Shown here piece after piece: positions 1 through 8,507 of a stretch of 34,122 nucleotides of DNA. This DNA is from Tyzzerella sp. UBA1042 (GTDB lineage Bacteria; Bacillota; Clostridia; Lachnospirales; Anaerotignaceae), in contig DCDZ01000056.1 in the NCBI GenBank assembly GCA_002316675.1, positions 1,160 through 35,281 of the forward strand, written 5' to 3'. Both the position numbers and the translations under genes were made by a program. The notes beneath the pieces were generated by a model. It did no database searches, was not told the DNA's origin, and saw only the letters and a list, made by a program, of their open reading frames with translations. Numbering within the stretch: position 1 is the first letter of the stretch; each line of letters begins with the position of its first letter.

Positions 1-657
1 ATCCAAAAAATATCTGTCATGGGTGACCATAAGCAGTGCTTTGGCGTATTTCTCCAAGTATTTTTCCAACCATTCCACGGTATCATGGTCAATATGGTTT
101 GTAGGCTCATCTAATATCAAAAGGTCAACGGGGGCAATTAAGGCCGCCGCCAATGCAATCCGCTTCTTTTGACCGCCGGAAAGAGTATCCACCTTTTGGC
201 CAAAATCCGAAATTCCAAGGCGGGTTAGAATGCTTTTTGCCTCGCTTTCTAAGGACCAAGCCTCTGCTTTATCCATTTCCTCCGTCAGCCTTGCGGAGGC
301 TTTCGATAAATTTTTATCCCCGGGGATTTTATTTAATTGCTCCAGAATTTCCTCATATTCCCGAACCAAAGACAGCTTTGGGTTCTCCCCTGCAAAAACC
401 TGCTGCAATACGGTGGTGCCCGGTGTGAATTCCGGATTTTGAGAAAGATATGCAATTTCCATGCCGTTCATGGTAATCATCTCCCCGCGGTCTGCTTGTC
501 CCACACCCGCTACAATCTTCAAAAGGGTAGACTTCCCCGTACCATTCACGCCGATCACACCAATTTTATCTCCCTGATGGATACTAAAAGAAATATCATC
601 GAAAATAACCCTTGTGCCATAGCTTTTACGGATGTGATCCGCAGTTAATAAAACCAT
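1..657 (-). CDS. ABC-F family ATP-binding protein (Uup-like), C-terminal part outside window
   Basis: This is an open frame of 219 codons running off the window edge. It starts at an ATG with GGAGG nine bases upstream. The first nucleotide-binding motifs seen are a Walker A (GVNGTGKS, about residues 36-43), an ABC signature (LSGGQKKR, about 166-173), a Walker B followed by LDEPTNHID, and the switch histidine in MVTHDRYFLD. The LDEPTNHLD-type Walker B and the lack of membrane segments mark the ABC-F family, soluble tandem ATPases that act on ribosomes rather than in transport. The linker and second ATPase domain lie outside the window, so subfamily (Uup, EttA-like or resistance type) is not settled. 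It lies 88 bases downstream of lgt on the same strand and may be cotranscribed with it. Confidence 0.9.
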   Translation of the reverse strand, partial: MVLLTADHIRKSYGTRVIFDDISFSIHQGDKIGVIGVNGTGKSTLLKIVAGVGQADRGEMITMNGMEIAYLSQNPEFTPGTTVLQQVFAGENPKLSLVREYEEILEQLNKIPGDKNLSKASARLTEEMDKAEAWSLESEAKSILTRLGISDFGQKVDTLSGGQKKRIALAAALIAPVDLLILDEPTNHIDHDTVEWLEKYLEKYAKALLMVTHDRYFLD

Positions 658-745
658 ATTATTTCCTCCAATATGTAGCATTACCCCTGTCTATATGGCA
701 GAGGCAAGATTTAAGCATACACTCTCTGTAAGATGACAACATTTG

Positions 746-1645
746 CTATTTCTCGTTCTTCTCCCGGGCCTTTGGTTCTCCCTCTATCCCTTGAAGCGCA
801 AACCTGCTCTGTTTCCCTTTCCAGATTAAAAAAACTGTCGCAGCCGCAATGAGTATGGCAGAAAAAATCTGAGAAACGGCGAGGCTGCCAAGAAGCAGCT
901 GATCCGTACGCAATCCTTCGATCCAAACCCTGCCCAAGCCATAGCCAAGAAAATAAAGTCCTGCAATTTGCCCATGAAACTTCTTTCTGCGGCTCATAAA
1001 CAGCAATAAGGCAAACACACCAATATTCCATAAAGATTCATATAAAAACGTAGGGTGTACTTGAATATAATCCACCCCATTCACCACCTGCAGCTGGCTA
1101 AGAGCCCGCTCGGAAATGTCCCCAAGACGCACCTGTGACAGCTGATAACGCATGGCAAACAAATTATTTGTAAAATCACCAAAGGCCTCCCGATTGAAAA
1201 AATTCCCCCAGCGCCCCAATATCTGTCCAAAAACCAAGCTTGGTGCGGCAGTGTCCGCCAGCTGCCAAAAATCCATTTTTTTTACTTTGGCATACACCAA
1301 TGCGGTCAAAACACCGCCGATGACACCGCCGTAAATGGCAAGGCCGCCCTCTCGGGTTGCAAAAATTTTAATCATATCTTGGCTGTAAGTGTCCCAAGAA
1401 AAAGCAACATAATAGAGCCTTGCACCAATAACAGCAAAAACCAAGGCATATAAGGCAAAATCCAAATAGGTGTCGGCATCCTGCCCCGTCCGTTTTGCTT
1501 CCCGCATGGCCAGCATTAGCCCCAGCAGCACACCCAAGCCAATAAAAATTCCGTACCAGTATATCTCTTTTCCAAACACTGTGAATGCAACACGGCTCAA
1601 ATGATCTATTTCTATTCCCAAATTCGGAAACCAAATCTCCGGCAT
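746..1645 (-). CDS. lgt: Prolipoprotein diacylglyceryl transferase
   Basis: Lgt moves the diacylglyceryl group of phosphatidylglycerol onto the lipobox cysteine of prolipoproteins in the cytoplasmic membrane, the first step of lipoprotein maturation. The 299-residue protein has several hydrophobic segments and the family signature GRWGNFFNREAFG around residue 140-155, which includes the conserved Arg and Asn. The segment GGLAIYGGVIGG corresponds to the region where the E. coli enzyme has its His103; here the position is Tyr, as in many Gram-positive homologues. The C-terminal tail beyond the last membrane segment is charged. AAAGGTGG lies eight bases before the ATG. A promoter candidate is listed about 200 bases upstream. 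Confidence 0.96.
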   Translation of the reverse strand: MPEIWFPNLGIEIDHLSRVAFTVFGKEIYWYGIFIGLGVLLGLMLAMREAKRTGQDADTYLDFALYALVFAVIGARLYYVAFSWDTYSQDMIKIFATREGGLAIYGGVIGGVLTALVYAKVKKMDFWQLADTAAPSLVFGQILGRWGNFFNREAFGDFTNNLFAMRYQLSQVRLGDISERALSQLQVVNGVDYIQVHPTFLYESLWNIGVFALLLFMSRRKKFHGQIAGLYFLGYGLGRVWIEGLRTDQLLLGSLAVSQIFSAILIAAATVFLIWKGKQSRFALQGIEGEPKAREKNEK

Positions 1646-1838
1646 AAATTAACCACCTTTCTTGCTTTCCCTTCATTTTAGAAGCCTTTGGCCCAATACC
1701 CCAAGGGCACTCTTATGATTCTAGCCAATTTTTTGCATTTTTATTGTCAGCACATACATTTCGTATATGAAAAAAATAAACTTGCGTTGTGCACAAAATA
1801 AACGTTTCAAAAATGACCTTTGCTTCTGTTTAGAAAAA

Positions 1839-1867
1839 ATAATACCACATAATACCCTCTAACTCAA
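1839..1867 (-). promoter_or_regulatory. Candidate sigma-A promoter for lgt
   Basis: On the minus strand TTGAGT (1862-1867) and TATTAT (1839-1844) are separated by 17 bases, matching 4 of 6 and 5 of 6 consensus positions. It would give a long, AT-rich leader of about 190 bases before lgt. No other similarly good pair was seen in this gap. Confidence 0.5.
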
Positions 1868-1905
1868 TGTATTCTTCCCGAAAACTTCTTTTGTCTGCCC
1901 AAAAT

Positions 1906-1943
1906 GCAATATTTTCGGAATTTTTCTTTGCAAAAAATATTGC
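1906..1943. repeat. 10-bp inverted repeat between ymfH-like gene and lgt
   Basis: GCAATATTTT (1906-1915) and AAAATATTGC (1934-1943) are perfect inverted copies around an 18-base spacer. With the terminator next to it, this makes up most of the recognisable content of the 392-base gap between lgt and the M16 gene, apart from the lgt promoter. It may be a second, weak terminator stem. Confidence 0.4.
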
Positions 1944-1948
1944 CATTG

Positions 1949-1979
1949 AAAAAGGTACAGAAGTTTAAACTTCTGCACC
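1949..1979 (-). terminator. Intrinsic terminator after the M16 gene pair
   Basis: Read on the minus strand, GGTGCAGAAGTTT pairs with AAACTTCTGTACC (one mismatch), followed by TTTTT. It sits about 60 bases beyond the stop of the ymfH-like gene and would end the ymfF-ymfH transcript. Confidence 0.75.
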
Positions 1980-2037
1980 TCAAGGTACCAACAAAACCGC
2001 CGCCTCTTGCGAATGGCGAAAGAAACCCGTTTTTTTC

Positions 2038-3279
2038 TTAGCGAACCACAGAAAGAACCATTCTCTCCTTGGAAAATTCCTTATTTAAAAGGCTTTCCGC
2101 CTCCTTTTTTTGTACGGTTTTTATATCATAAAAAACTTGCCCTGCGGTGCAGTCGGTCATTGCCCATTCAATCTGCCCAAGGACTGTCCCCGCTACCGAT
2201 TGGCTGCGGCGAATAAACCGCCCGATCTGCTTTTTGCGAATTCTGAGAAAATCATCCTCATGGATTCCCTCCTGCATCAGCCTCTCCATATGTTGCAAGA
2301 GCAGGTCACTGACCTCTTTTCCTTGGGCGCCCACACCGGAAAAGGCACAAAATGCATACCCTTCTCCGCTGAAATAGGCATTCCCCAAGGGCTCATCCAA
2401 ATATTTTCTGGCATATGCCTCCTCATAAAATGCACTGCTTTCTCCCGCTAAAATATCCAGAAGTATGCCCATCAATAGGCGCTGACGCAAAGGGTTTTGG
2501 GTAGCAGGGGAAAGCTTAAACCCAATTTGAAAAACAGGGCGGCTGATTTCCAGCTTTCCTTCAACATAGCTTTCCTTGATATGTGCCGGCTCCCTTTCAA
2601 AAACAGGCTTTACAATCCCGGCTTTTCCCTTGACCATCCCCGTTGCTTCCAAAATCTTGCGAGGACGAATATCTCCCCCGCAAATCAAGCTGAACCGATC
2701 CGGTGTATACATACAATCGTAGGCTTTTCTCAACACCTTGACATCCATTTTCTTGAGGGATTTTGCATCCCCCGCAATGGGAATGCGGACAGGGTGGGTA
2801 TGATACATGGCCTGTAAAAGCTGATAATATACCTTCCAATGGGGATCATCGTCATACATGGTGATTTCACTTTGAATAATATTTTTTTCCTGCTCCGTTT
2901 CCTCCGGCAAAAAATAAGGGTTTTGCACAAAGCTTAACAGAAGCCTTAGGTTTTCAAAAAAATTCTCCTGACAACTGAAATAATACACTGTTTTTTCCCC
3001 ATCGGTAAACGCATTGGCGGAAGCGCCCTGCTGGCTGAATGCGGCAAAGGCATCCCCCCATTTCTGACGGAATAGCCTATGCTCAATAAAATGTGCCGTA
3101 CCTTCCGGAAAATGGAGCTGCTTGTCTTTCCCTCTCCAATGCAAAAAATTGGAGCCTGCTTTGACCACAAGGGCCGCCATTTTTTCTTCATATTCCGGCA
3201 TGGGAAACAAATAACAGTCCATACCCGAGGAGGTTTTTGCCCAAACCGTTCCATTTTTATGTGTGTCACTTCCCTGCAT
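2038..3279 (-). CDS. M16 family metallopeptidase, YmfH-like
   Basis: A 413-residue member of peptidase family M16 (pitrilysin/insulinase fold). It keeps the inverted zinc motif HxxEH as HFIEH at residues 63-67, and a Glu-rich helix at about residues 130-140 (EKNIIQSEI) that should supply the third zinc ligand, so it is probably the catalytic partner. It overlaps the end of the upstream M16 gene by 14 bases, which suggests translational coupling. The same order, an HxxEH-less protein followed by an HxxEH protein, is found for ymfF-ymfH of Bacillus subtilis, and related pairs process peptides (for example AlbE/AlbF). The substrate here is unknown. No signal peptide is visible, so it should be cytoplasmic. 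Confidence 0.88.
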   Translation of the reverse strand: MQGSDTHKNGTVWAKTSSGMDCYLFPMPEYEEKMAALVVKAGSNFLHWRGKDKQLHFPEGTAHFIEHRLFRQKWGDAFAAFSQQGASANAFTDGEKTVYYFSCQENFFENLRLLLSFVQNPYFLPEETEQEKNIIQSEITMYDDDPHWKVYYQLLQAMYHTHPVRIPIAGDAKSLKKMDVKVLRKAYDCMYTPDRFSLICGGDIRPRKILEATGMVKGKAGIVKPVFEREPAHIKESYVEGKLEISRPVFQIGFKLSPATQNPLRQRLLMGILLDILAGESSAFYEEAYARKYLDEPLGNAYFSGEGYAFCAFSGVGAQGKEVSDLLLQHMERLMQEGIHEDDFLRIRKKQIGRFIRRSQSVAGTVLGQIEWAMTDCTAGQVFYDIKTVQKKEAESLLNKEFSKERMVLSVVR

Positions 3280-4528
3280 TGCCCGCCGCCTCCTTTCCGC
3301 TCAACAAATAGATGGCTTTTAATCTGGCTTTATTGGCCATACGGCAAACCTCTTCCGCCGTTACATTGCGAATATGGGCCAAAAACGGCTCTAAGCCCCG
3401 TTCTCCGCCGCCTAAAACCTGCTCCACTGAAAAATCCGCCATTGCCCAAGGCTGATCGGCAATGGTTTGATATTGCCTTAAAAGAGCCGTTTTCGCCTGC
3501 TCCAGCCGCTTTGCTTCTGCCGGCTCCTCGCCAAGGCTTTCTAATGCCTTTAAAACCTCCACTGCGGATTTTTTTGCATCCTTCGCCTGAATGCCTGTCT
3601 GTACAAACAGCCGCCCTGTCAAGGGATAGGAATAGGATTTTATGTCATAGCAAAGCCCCTCTTTTTCTCGCAGGCTCTGAAACAGCAAAGAATCGGGGTC
3701 TCCCCCGAAAAGCTGATTCAGCACCAGCATTGCGGCATAGCTACGTTTGCCCCACCGGGCGGTTGTGTCAAAAGCCATCAAAAGTCTGGCCTGCTCCATG
3801 GGCATATGTTCCTTAATAAACACAGGCGCCGCAGTGCAAGGTCTTTCTTTTTCCTCCAAAAGCCTTTCCAAAGGCTCCCCGCCGGGAAAAATCTTCCGCA
3901 AAGCTGCCAGCTTACTTTTTTCTCCCCGGTCTCCGCAAAAAAACACCTTTACCGGGGCGTGCTCAAAAATATTCGTATAATATTCATATAATATTTTGCC
4001 GTCAATTTCTTTTATATCTTCTTCATAGCCCTCTGCAGAAATTTCCAACGGCGTGCCCTTGGCCCCTTCCTGCAAGCAGCGTTTTCGGGCATACTGCTGT
4101 TTATCATCCTTTGCTGCCGCCAATTTTTTCTCTAGTATCTCCTTGCATCGCTTAACTACACCCGGGGGGAAAGCCTCCTGTTCCACCAAGGGTTCCGCCG
4201 AAAGGGCTTTTAAAAACGCCACCCCTTCCTCCGTATCCACCGCCTTAGCCGCCTCCAAGGCAAAAAGCAGCAGTTGCTTCTCTCCTTTTTTGATAATGGA
4301 AATATCCCACACTGCGCCATACATTTCCTCCGCCGCCGTGGCAATTGCCCGTCCATTAGGATAATGCCTGCAGCCCTCTTTCAGTACCTCCGCTAACAAC
4401 GCTGTTTTTGTAGCCGTATCCCGTTTTAGGGGCAGCTCAAAAAAAAGCAAAAACAGGTTCGTTTTAAATTTCCTGCCTTCTAACCAAAAAATTCTGCATC
4501 TTGGCGTATTTCTCTCCAAGGTATACAT
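3266..4528 (-). CDS. M16 family peptidase-like protein, YmfF-like, no HxxEH motif
   Basis: A 420-residue M16-fold protein whose N-terminal domain lacks the HxxEH zinc site; the corresponding helix reads LLAEVLKEGCRHYP (about residues 44-57). It therefore looks non-catalytic and is likely the structural partner of the YmfH-like protein encoded immediately downstream with a 14-base overlap. M16 enzymes often work as such pairs, one active and one inactive subunit forming a closed chamber. The ATG has a GAGGTGA ribosome site close upstream. It is the first gene of a two-gene unit bounded by a terminator at 1949-1979. No export signal is visible and the substrate is unknown. Confidence 0.85.
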   Translation of the reverse strand: MYTLERNTPRCRIFWLEGRKFKTNLFLLFFELPLKRDTATKTALLAEVLKEGCRHYPNGRAIATAAEEMYGAVWDISIIKKGEKQLLLFALEAAKAVDTEEGVAFLKALSAEPLVEQEAFPPGVVKRCKEILEKKLAAAKDDKQQYARKRCLQEGAKGTPLEISAEGYEEDIKEIDGKILYEYYTNIFEHAPVKVFFCGDRGEKSKLAALRKIFPGGEPLERLLEEKERPCTAAPVFIKEHMPMEQARLLMAFDTTARWGKRSYAAMLVLNQLFGGDPDSLLFQSLREKEGLCYDIKSYSYPLTGRLFVQTGIQAKDAKKSAVEVLKALESLGEEPAEAKRLEQAKTALLRQYQTIADQPWAMADFSVEQVLGGGERGLEPFLAHIRNVTAEEVCRMANKARLKAIYLLSGKEAAGNAGK

Positions 4529-4775
4529 CTGATCACCTCATTTACTTCATTTTGGGTTATTGTTTCCCAAAGAAATAAAAAAAACTCCCCAAGGAGATTT
4601 TATTTCTGCTGCATTGAAATTATAAAATAAAAAAGCTGATGAAACTGTTTTCTGCAATTTGTTCCATATAAAAAAATGTCGCATTTTGGTATCAGCAGAA
4701 ACCACACTTTTCGTTTACCATCATTTTTCGATTCTTTTGCCAGACATACAAAAAACCGCAAACAAGCAAGCTAGG

Positions 4776-6473
4776 CTACACAACCTCGCCGGTGGGTATT
4801 TTGTTTAATTTTTTCTGATAATACTGAAGTTTATTTTCATACATAATTTGATCCGCTTCATGCATCAAATTTTGAACCATCTCTTTCGTGACCATTACAT
4901 TTTCAACGGTTTTGCTTCCGCAGGAAATGGAGATGGGGCCATGCTGAAAATCCCCCCATTTCTCTGTGGTTTTTGCAATCCTTTGCTGACACGCTTCATT
5001 GCTTAATACCGTTTTCGTCAGTAGCACCACAAATTCGTCTCCCCCTAAGCGATACCAAGCATCCTTTTCCTCAGGGAAAGCCTCTTGGATACTTTTTGCA
5101 GCTTCACACAAAAGCTGATCCCCTGCCCCGTGGCCCTCTGTATCATTCACAGGCTTCAAGCCATTCACATCCATTAAAATCACCGTCAGCGTTGGACACA
5201 GTGCACCGCTTTCCTCTAATGCCTCAATTCTCTTCTCAAGGGCCGCCCGATTGGGCAGATGGGTCAAAACATCCCGCAGGGCCAACTCCTTATAAACCCT
5301 ATTTTCCACCTCCACCGCAACGTAGCACCGTATCCGCTTTGCAAAAATCCACACAGTGACCACAATACAGGCGAGAACACCATAGCGAAAAAACTTTGCA
5401 TTGTCCAAAGGCATGAAGTAAAAAAAGCGCAATACATCTAAAAAATAAAACCCTAAAAAAGCAATGGTTGCCATGAAAAACCCGGCGGTATAAAAGGATT
5501 TTCTTTTTGCGTATTCGCGGATAGAAATTCCCGCCAGGGCAAAAAGTGTGAAAAGAAGCACCATATAGGTGATAGGCATCATCTGAATATATTGAAATTT
5601 TCCCATAAGGTGCAGTATATTTTGCAAAATAAAATTCGCTGCGGCTACTCCCGATAGTTTATGTAAAAACCATCCCTGCTCCTCCAAAACATCTCCATAA
5701 AATATAGGGAGAATAACGGGCAAAAGCATAAAGGACTGAAAGGAAAGATACCCCAGAAGCATTTCCCGCTGACTGCCCAGATAGAGCACCTGCGAATTGG
5801 CGGCAGACCAAATGCTGCTTAATAGCATGAAAACAGAGGTATGAAGCAAAATCCGTCCATTTTTACCCCTTTCCATCCACTCTCTGATCCCCATTGCCAA
5901 AAGCAGCAGGGCGAAAAAAATCATAATGCCCGTAATGCCTAGTGTGAGCACATTGGAACGGAAGGATTCTAAAATCATCAAAGCCTCCGTGCCAATATAA
6001 AATGCAGGAAGATAAAGCTGGGCCTCTTTTACAGGGGATTGGAATGAAATTTCAATGATTTTACCGCTATCCTCCATCTGCAAAGGAACCACACACAAAC
6101 CATTGGTGTTCATCCGCCTTTTTGAATAGGGCAAATATCCACAATATGTGTAGCGATGGACTCCCCTCACATTCACATCCACATCCTGATACGCATTTGG
6201 AAACGCTAAAATAGAGTCATGCTTTAAGTTGGAGGGTAATTGACAAAAAAGCTTCGTTCCCGCCGGCGCTTCAAAAATTGTTTTGGGTAAGGCCTCCACA
6301 GGCTGCACTTTTTCGCCCATTTTCAGCATCCATCCCGTATTCAGCTGCGTCATCCCTTGGGGAAGGGCCTCCTTTGCAGTTTTATGAAAAAAACCTGTTG
6401 CACCGATAGACACAAAAATAAGACCTACGATAATCACCTTATATAGAATATGGTATAAATTTTCTCTATCCAT
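4776..6473 (-). CDS. Membrane-bound GGDEF domain protein (probable diguanylate cyclase)
   Basis: About 565 residues: one N-terminal membrane helix, an extracytoplasmic domain of roughly 150 residues, about seven further hydrophobic segments, then a GGDEF domain at the C-terminus. This resembles the 7TMR-DISM receptor plan. The active-site loop RLGGDEF is intact, so it probably makes cyclic di-GMP from GTP in response to an outside signal. The inhibitory RxxD site is not conserved: the residues five positions before GGDEF read EEKD, with Glu where Arg is expected. An upstream ATG at 6500 is possible, but AAGGAG nine bases before the ATG at 6473 favours the shorter form, and a TATAAT lies almost on top of the upstream ATG. 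It appears to be a single-gene unit. Confidence 0.9.
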   Translation of the reverse strand: MDRENLYHILYKVIIVGLIFVSIGATGFFHKTAKEALPQGMTQLNTGWMLKMGEKVQPVEALPKTIFEAPAGTKLFCQLPSNLKHDSILAFPNAYQDVDVNVRGVHRYTYCGYLPYSKRRMNTNGLCVVPLQMEDSGKIIEISFQSPVKEAQLYLPAFYIGTEALMILESFRSNVLTLGITGIMIFFALLLLAMGIREWMERGKNGRILLHTSVFMLLSSIWSAANSQVLYLGSQREMLLGYLSFQSFMLLPVILPIFYGDVLEEQGWFLHKLSGVAAANFILQNILHLMGKFQYIQMMPITYMVLLFTLFALAGISIREYAKRKSFYTAGFFMATIAFLGFYFLDVLRFFYFMPLDNAKFFRYGVLACIVVTVWIFAKRIRCYVAVEVENRVYKELALRDVLTHLPNRAALEKRIEALEESGALCPTLTVILMDVNGLKPVNDTEGHGAGDQLLCEAAKSIQEAFPEEKDAWYRLGGDEFVVLLTKTVLSNEACQQRIAKTTEKWGDFQHGPISISCGSKTVENVMVTKEMVQNLMHEADQIMYENKLQYYQKKLNKIPTGEVV

Positions 6474-6575
6474 CGATACCTTCTCCTTATTCTTATACAT
6501 TCATTATATATGGTTTTCCTATAAAATGCATAAAAACAGGGAATTTTCCGCAAAAATATTACGAACTTTATCGAC

Positions 6576-6608
6576 AAAAAAGCCTATGAAAGCCAAGGCT
6601 TTCATAGG
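6576..6608 (-). terminator. Intrinsic terminator of obg
   Basis: CCTATGAAAGCC and GGCTTTCATAGG form a perfect 12-bp stem with a 2-base centre. On the minus strand it runs into TTTTTT shortly afterwards. It lies about 66 bases beyond the obg stop codon. Confidence 0.9.
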
Positions 6609-6674
6609 TAAACTGTTGTTAAATCAACTTTTATAGCGAAAAGAGCCGAAGTCATTTTTTCGTATACTTCTACC

Positions 6675-7952
6675 TTATTTCCAGAATTCAAACTCAAGAT
6701 CATAGATGCGCACAGTGTCTCCCTGCTGAATTCCTTTTTCTTCCAAGGCCTCGATAATGCCTTTTTCCTTTAAATAGTTCTGGAAGAAAGCAAATCCCTT
6801 TTCTGTTTCAATATTGGTGTATCCAATCATTTTTTCAACACCCACGCCTGTCACTGCAAAATAGCCCTCCTCTACCACTTCGATGGTAAACGGCTCTGTA
6901 TCAACAGCAATTTCGTCATATTCTTCATACTCTTCCGCAAACACAATGTCCTCGGGATACTCCTTTAAAATCAAAGCAACGGCAGACAAAAGCTCATCCA
7001 ATCCTTTATTGGTCGCCGCAGAAATAGGGAATACACGGAAGCCCTCTTTTTCATAGGCTACCTTTAACCGCTCCACATTTTCTGCCGATTCGGGAATATC
7101 CGTTTTGTTCGCCGCAATTACTTGGGGGCGCTTTAACAATGCTGGATTATATTCCTCCAGCTCACGGTTGATTTTTTCCACGCTCTCCACGGGGTCGTCC
7201 CCTTCCACGCCGGCGGCATCCACCACATGAATGAAAACCTTTGTTCTTTCCACATGGCGTAAAAATTCATGGCCAAGGCCAATGCCTTCGCTTGCCCCTT
7301 CCACCAGGCCGGGGATATCCGCCAAAACAAAGCTATCCCCAAATTTTCCCTGCACCACGCCCAAATTGGGGGATAGGGTTGTAAAATGGTAATTTGCAAT
7401 TTTCGGGTTTGCATTTGTTACCATGGAAAGCAGTGTGGATTTTCCCACGTTGGGGAAGCCGATCAACCCAACATCAGCAATGAGCTTTAATTCCAAAATC
7501 ACGTCATATTCCTTGGCAATGCGCCCTCGTTCTGCATACCGGGGTGCTTGTCTGGTAGGGGTTGCAAAATGCTGGTTGCCCTTGCCGCCCTTGCCGCCTG
7601 AAATCAACGTTTTTTGTTCTCCTACCTTACTGATGTCCGCCATAATCTTGCCGCTTTCCGCTTCGCGGATGACTGTCCCCACAGGCACCTTAATGATGAT
7701 ATCCTCACCATCCTTACCAAAGCAGTTTCTTTTGCCGCCGTCCTCCCCGCTTTGGGCTTTAAACATTCTTTTATACCGAAAATCCATCAAGGTATTCATA
7801 CCATCGTCGCCAACAAAAATCACACTGCCGCCCTTGCCGCCATCGCCGCCATCGGGGCCGCCATGGGTAATATATTTGGCTCTAAAAAAAGAAACCATTC
7901 CGTTGCCGCCGTTACCGCCTTTAATATGGATTTTGACTCTATCTACAAACAT
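6675..7952 (-). CDS. obg: GTPase Obg (CgtA)
   Basis: A 425-residue Obg GTPase, which acts in late 50S ribosomal subunit assembly and stress control. Three domains are seen: the glycine-rich Obg fold (residues 1 to about 158), a G domain with G1 GFPNVGKST, G3 DIPGL, G4 NKTD and a G5-like SAAT, and a C-terminal OCT domain with an acidic linker. The frame is open to 7988, but the ATG at 7952 is preceded by AGAGGTGAG and begins with MFVDRVKIHIKGGNGG, the family's usual start. It follows rpmA on the same strand, the normal Firmicutes order, though a terminator and a hairpin-rich 261-base gap separate the two here. A spo0B-like gene is absent from the gap. Confidence 0.97.
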   Translation of the reverse strand: MFVDRVKIHIKGGNGGNGMVSFFRAKYITHGGPDGGDGGKGGSVIFVGDDGMNTLMDFRYKRMFKAQSGEDGGKRNCFGKDGEDIIIKVPVGTVIREAESGKIMADISKVGEQKTLISGGKGGKGNQHFATPTRQAPRYAERGRIAKEYDVILELKLIADVGLIGFPNVGKSTLLSMVTNANPKIANYHFTTLSPNLGVVQGKFGDSFVLADIPGLVEGASEGIGLGHEFLRHVERTKVFIHVVDAAGVEGDDPVESVEKINRELEEYNPALLKRPQVIAANKTDIPESAENVERLKVAYEKEGFRVFPISAATNKGLDELLSAVALILKEYPEDIVFAEEYEEYDEIAVDTEPFTIEVVEEGYFAVTGVGVEKMIGYTNIETEKGFAFFQNYLKEKGIIEALEEKGIQQGDTVRIYDLEFEFWK

Positions 7953-7994
7953 TTCTCTCACCTCTTTATAATTACTTCTCAAACACAAGTCCTC

Positions 7995-8046
7995 GGGGTT
8001 GTCCCCGCAAGGGGTCTCTGCCTTGGGCAGTCCCCCTTTGAAAAGG
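7995..8046. other. Cluster of short hairpins upstream of obg
   Basis: Four short perfect stems fall within about 50 bases: GGGGttgtCCCC (7995-8006), CCCCgcaaGGGG (8003-8014), CTGCCttgGGCAG (8018-8030) and CCTTTgaAAAGG (8035-8046). The first two share the same CCCC block and cannot form together. The cluster lies in the 5' leader of obg, ending some 40 bases from its start codon. No coding sequence is visible. Its function is not known; it may be a leader regulatory structure or a decayed repeat. Confidence 0.55.
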
Positions 8047-8132
8047 CCGAACCAAAGCTTAAAAAATTACACAAAAATTCTTTTACGATAAGGAATGTCT
8101 ATGAAGGCAGTGCATAGTCCAAAGAAGCCTTC

Positions 8133-8206
8133 GCCTTTTTCGTCAAAAGCAAAGCTTTTTTTGCTTTTCACGAAAAAGGCTTCAAATGGTATCATTTGAA
8201 GCCTTC
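8133..8206 (-). terminator. Double terminator hairpin after rpmA
   Basis: Two overlapping structures are present. Nearest to rpmA, AAGGCTTCAAATG pairs with CATTTGAAGCCTT and is followed by TTT (8173-8206, minus strand). Next, GCCTTTTTCGT (8170-8180, minus strand) pairs with ACGAAAAAGGC (8133-8143) around a second inner stem of AAAAGCAAA and TTTGCTTTT. The GAAGCCTTTTT block belongs to both outer stems, so the two are alternatives. Together they should end the rplU-prp-rpmA transcript. Confidence 0.8.
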
Positions 8207-8213
8207 ACAATTC

Positions 8214-8504
8214 TTATTCAGCAATTTCGATAGGGTAAACAGAAACCTGTTTTTTATCTCTGCCTTTTCTTTCATACTTCACACGGCCGTCAACCAAAGC
8301 AAACAATGTGTCATTGCCGCCCTTGCCAACGTTTGTACCGGGATGAATTCTTGTGCCTCTTTGTGTGTATAAGATATTACCGGCCAAAACAAACTGACCG
8401 TCCGCACGTTTTGCGCCAAGTCTCTTTGCATTAGAGTCACGGCCATTCTTTGTGGAACCGCCGCCCTTATGATGCGCGAAGAACTGAAGGTTTAATCTAA
8501 ACAT
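8214..8504 (-). CDS. rpmA: 50S ribosomal protein L27 with cleavable N-terminal extension
   Basis: A 96-residue L27, a protein of the 50S peptidyl-transferase region. The ATG at 8504 has AAGGAGG eight bases upstream, inside the end of prp; a GTG one codon earlier is less likely. The N-terminus reads MFRLNLQFFAHHKGGGS. In Firmicutes the LNLQFF segment is removed by the Prp protease before L27 can work, exposing the AHHKGG sequence that reaches the active site. The protease gene is directly upstream, consistent with that processing. The rest, with GRDSNAKRLGAK and a conserved PGTNVG segment, is typical L27. Confidence 0.97.
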   Translation of the reverse strand: MFRLNLQFFAHHKGGGSTKNGRDSNAKRLGAKRADGQFVLAGNILYTQRGTRIHPGTNVGKGGNDTLFALVDGRVKYERKGRDKKQVSVYPIEIAE

Positions 8505-8507
8505 CAC

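Noticed and set aside
3079..3816. 245-codon plus-strand ORF over the two M16 genes
   Set aside because: Antisense to two well-supported genes and composed of Pro/Leu-rich shadow sequence.
4590..4605. Terminator-like CTCC/GGAG stem with T8 upstream of the ymfF-like gene
   Set aside because: The stem is only four base pairs and would stand in the leader of the gene; too weak to support a call.
7423..8117. Plus-strand ORFs of 182 and 167 codons over obg
   Set aside because: Shadows of the glycine-rich Obg domain (Pro-rich complement), with no ribosome site.
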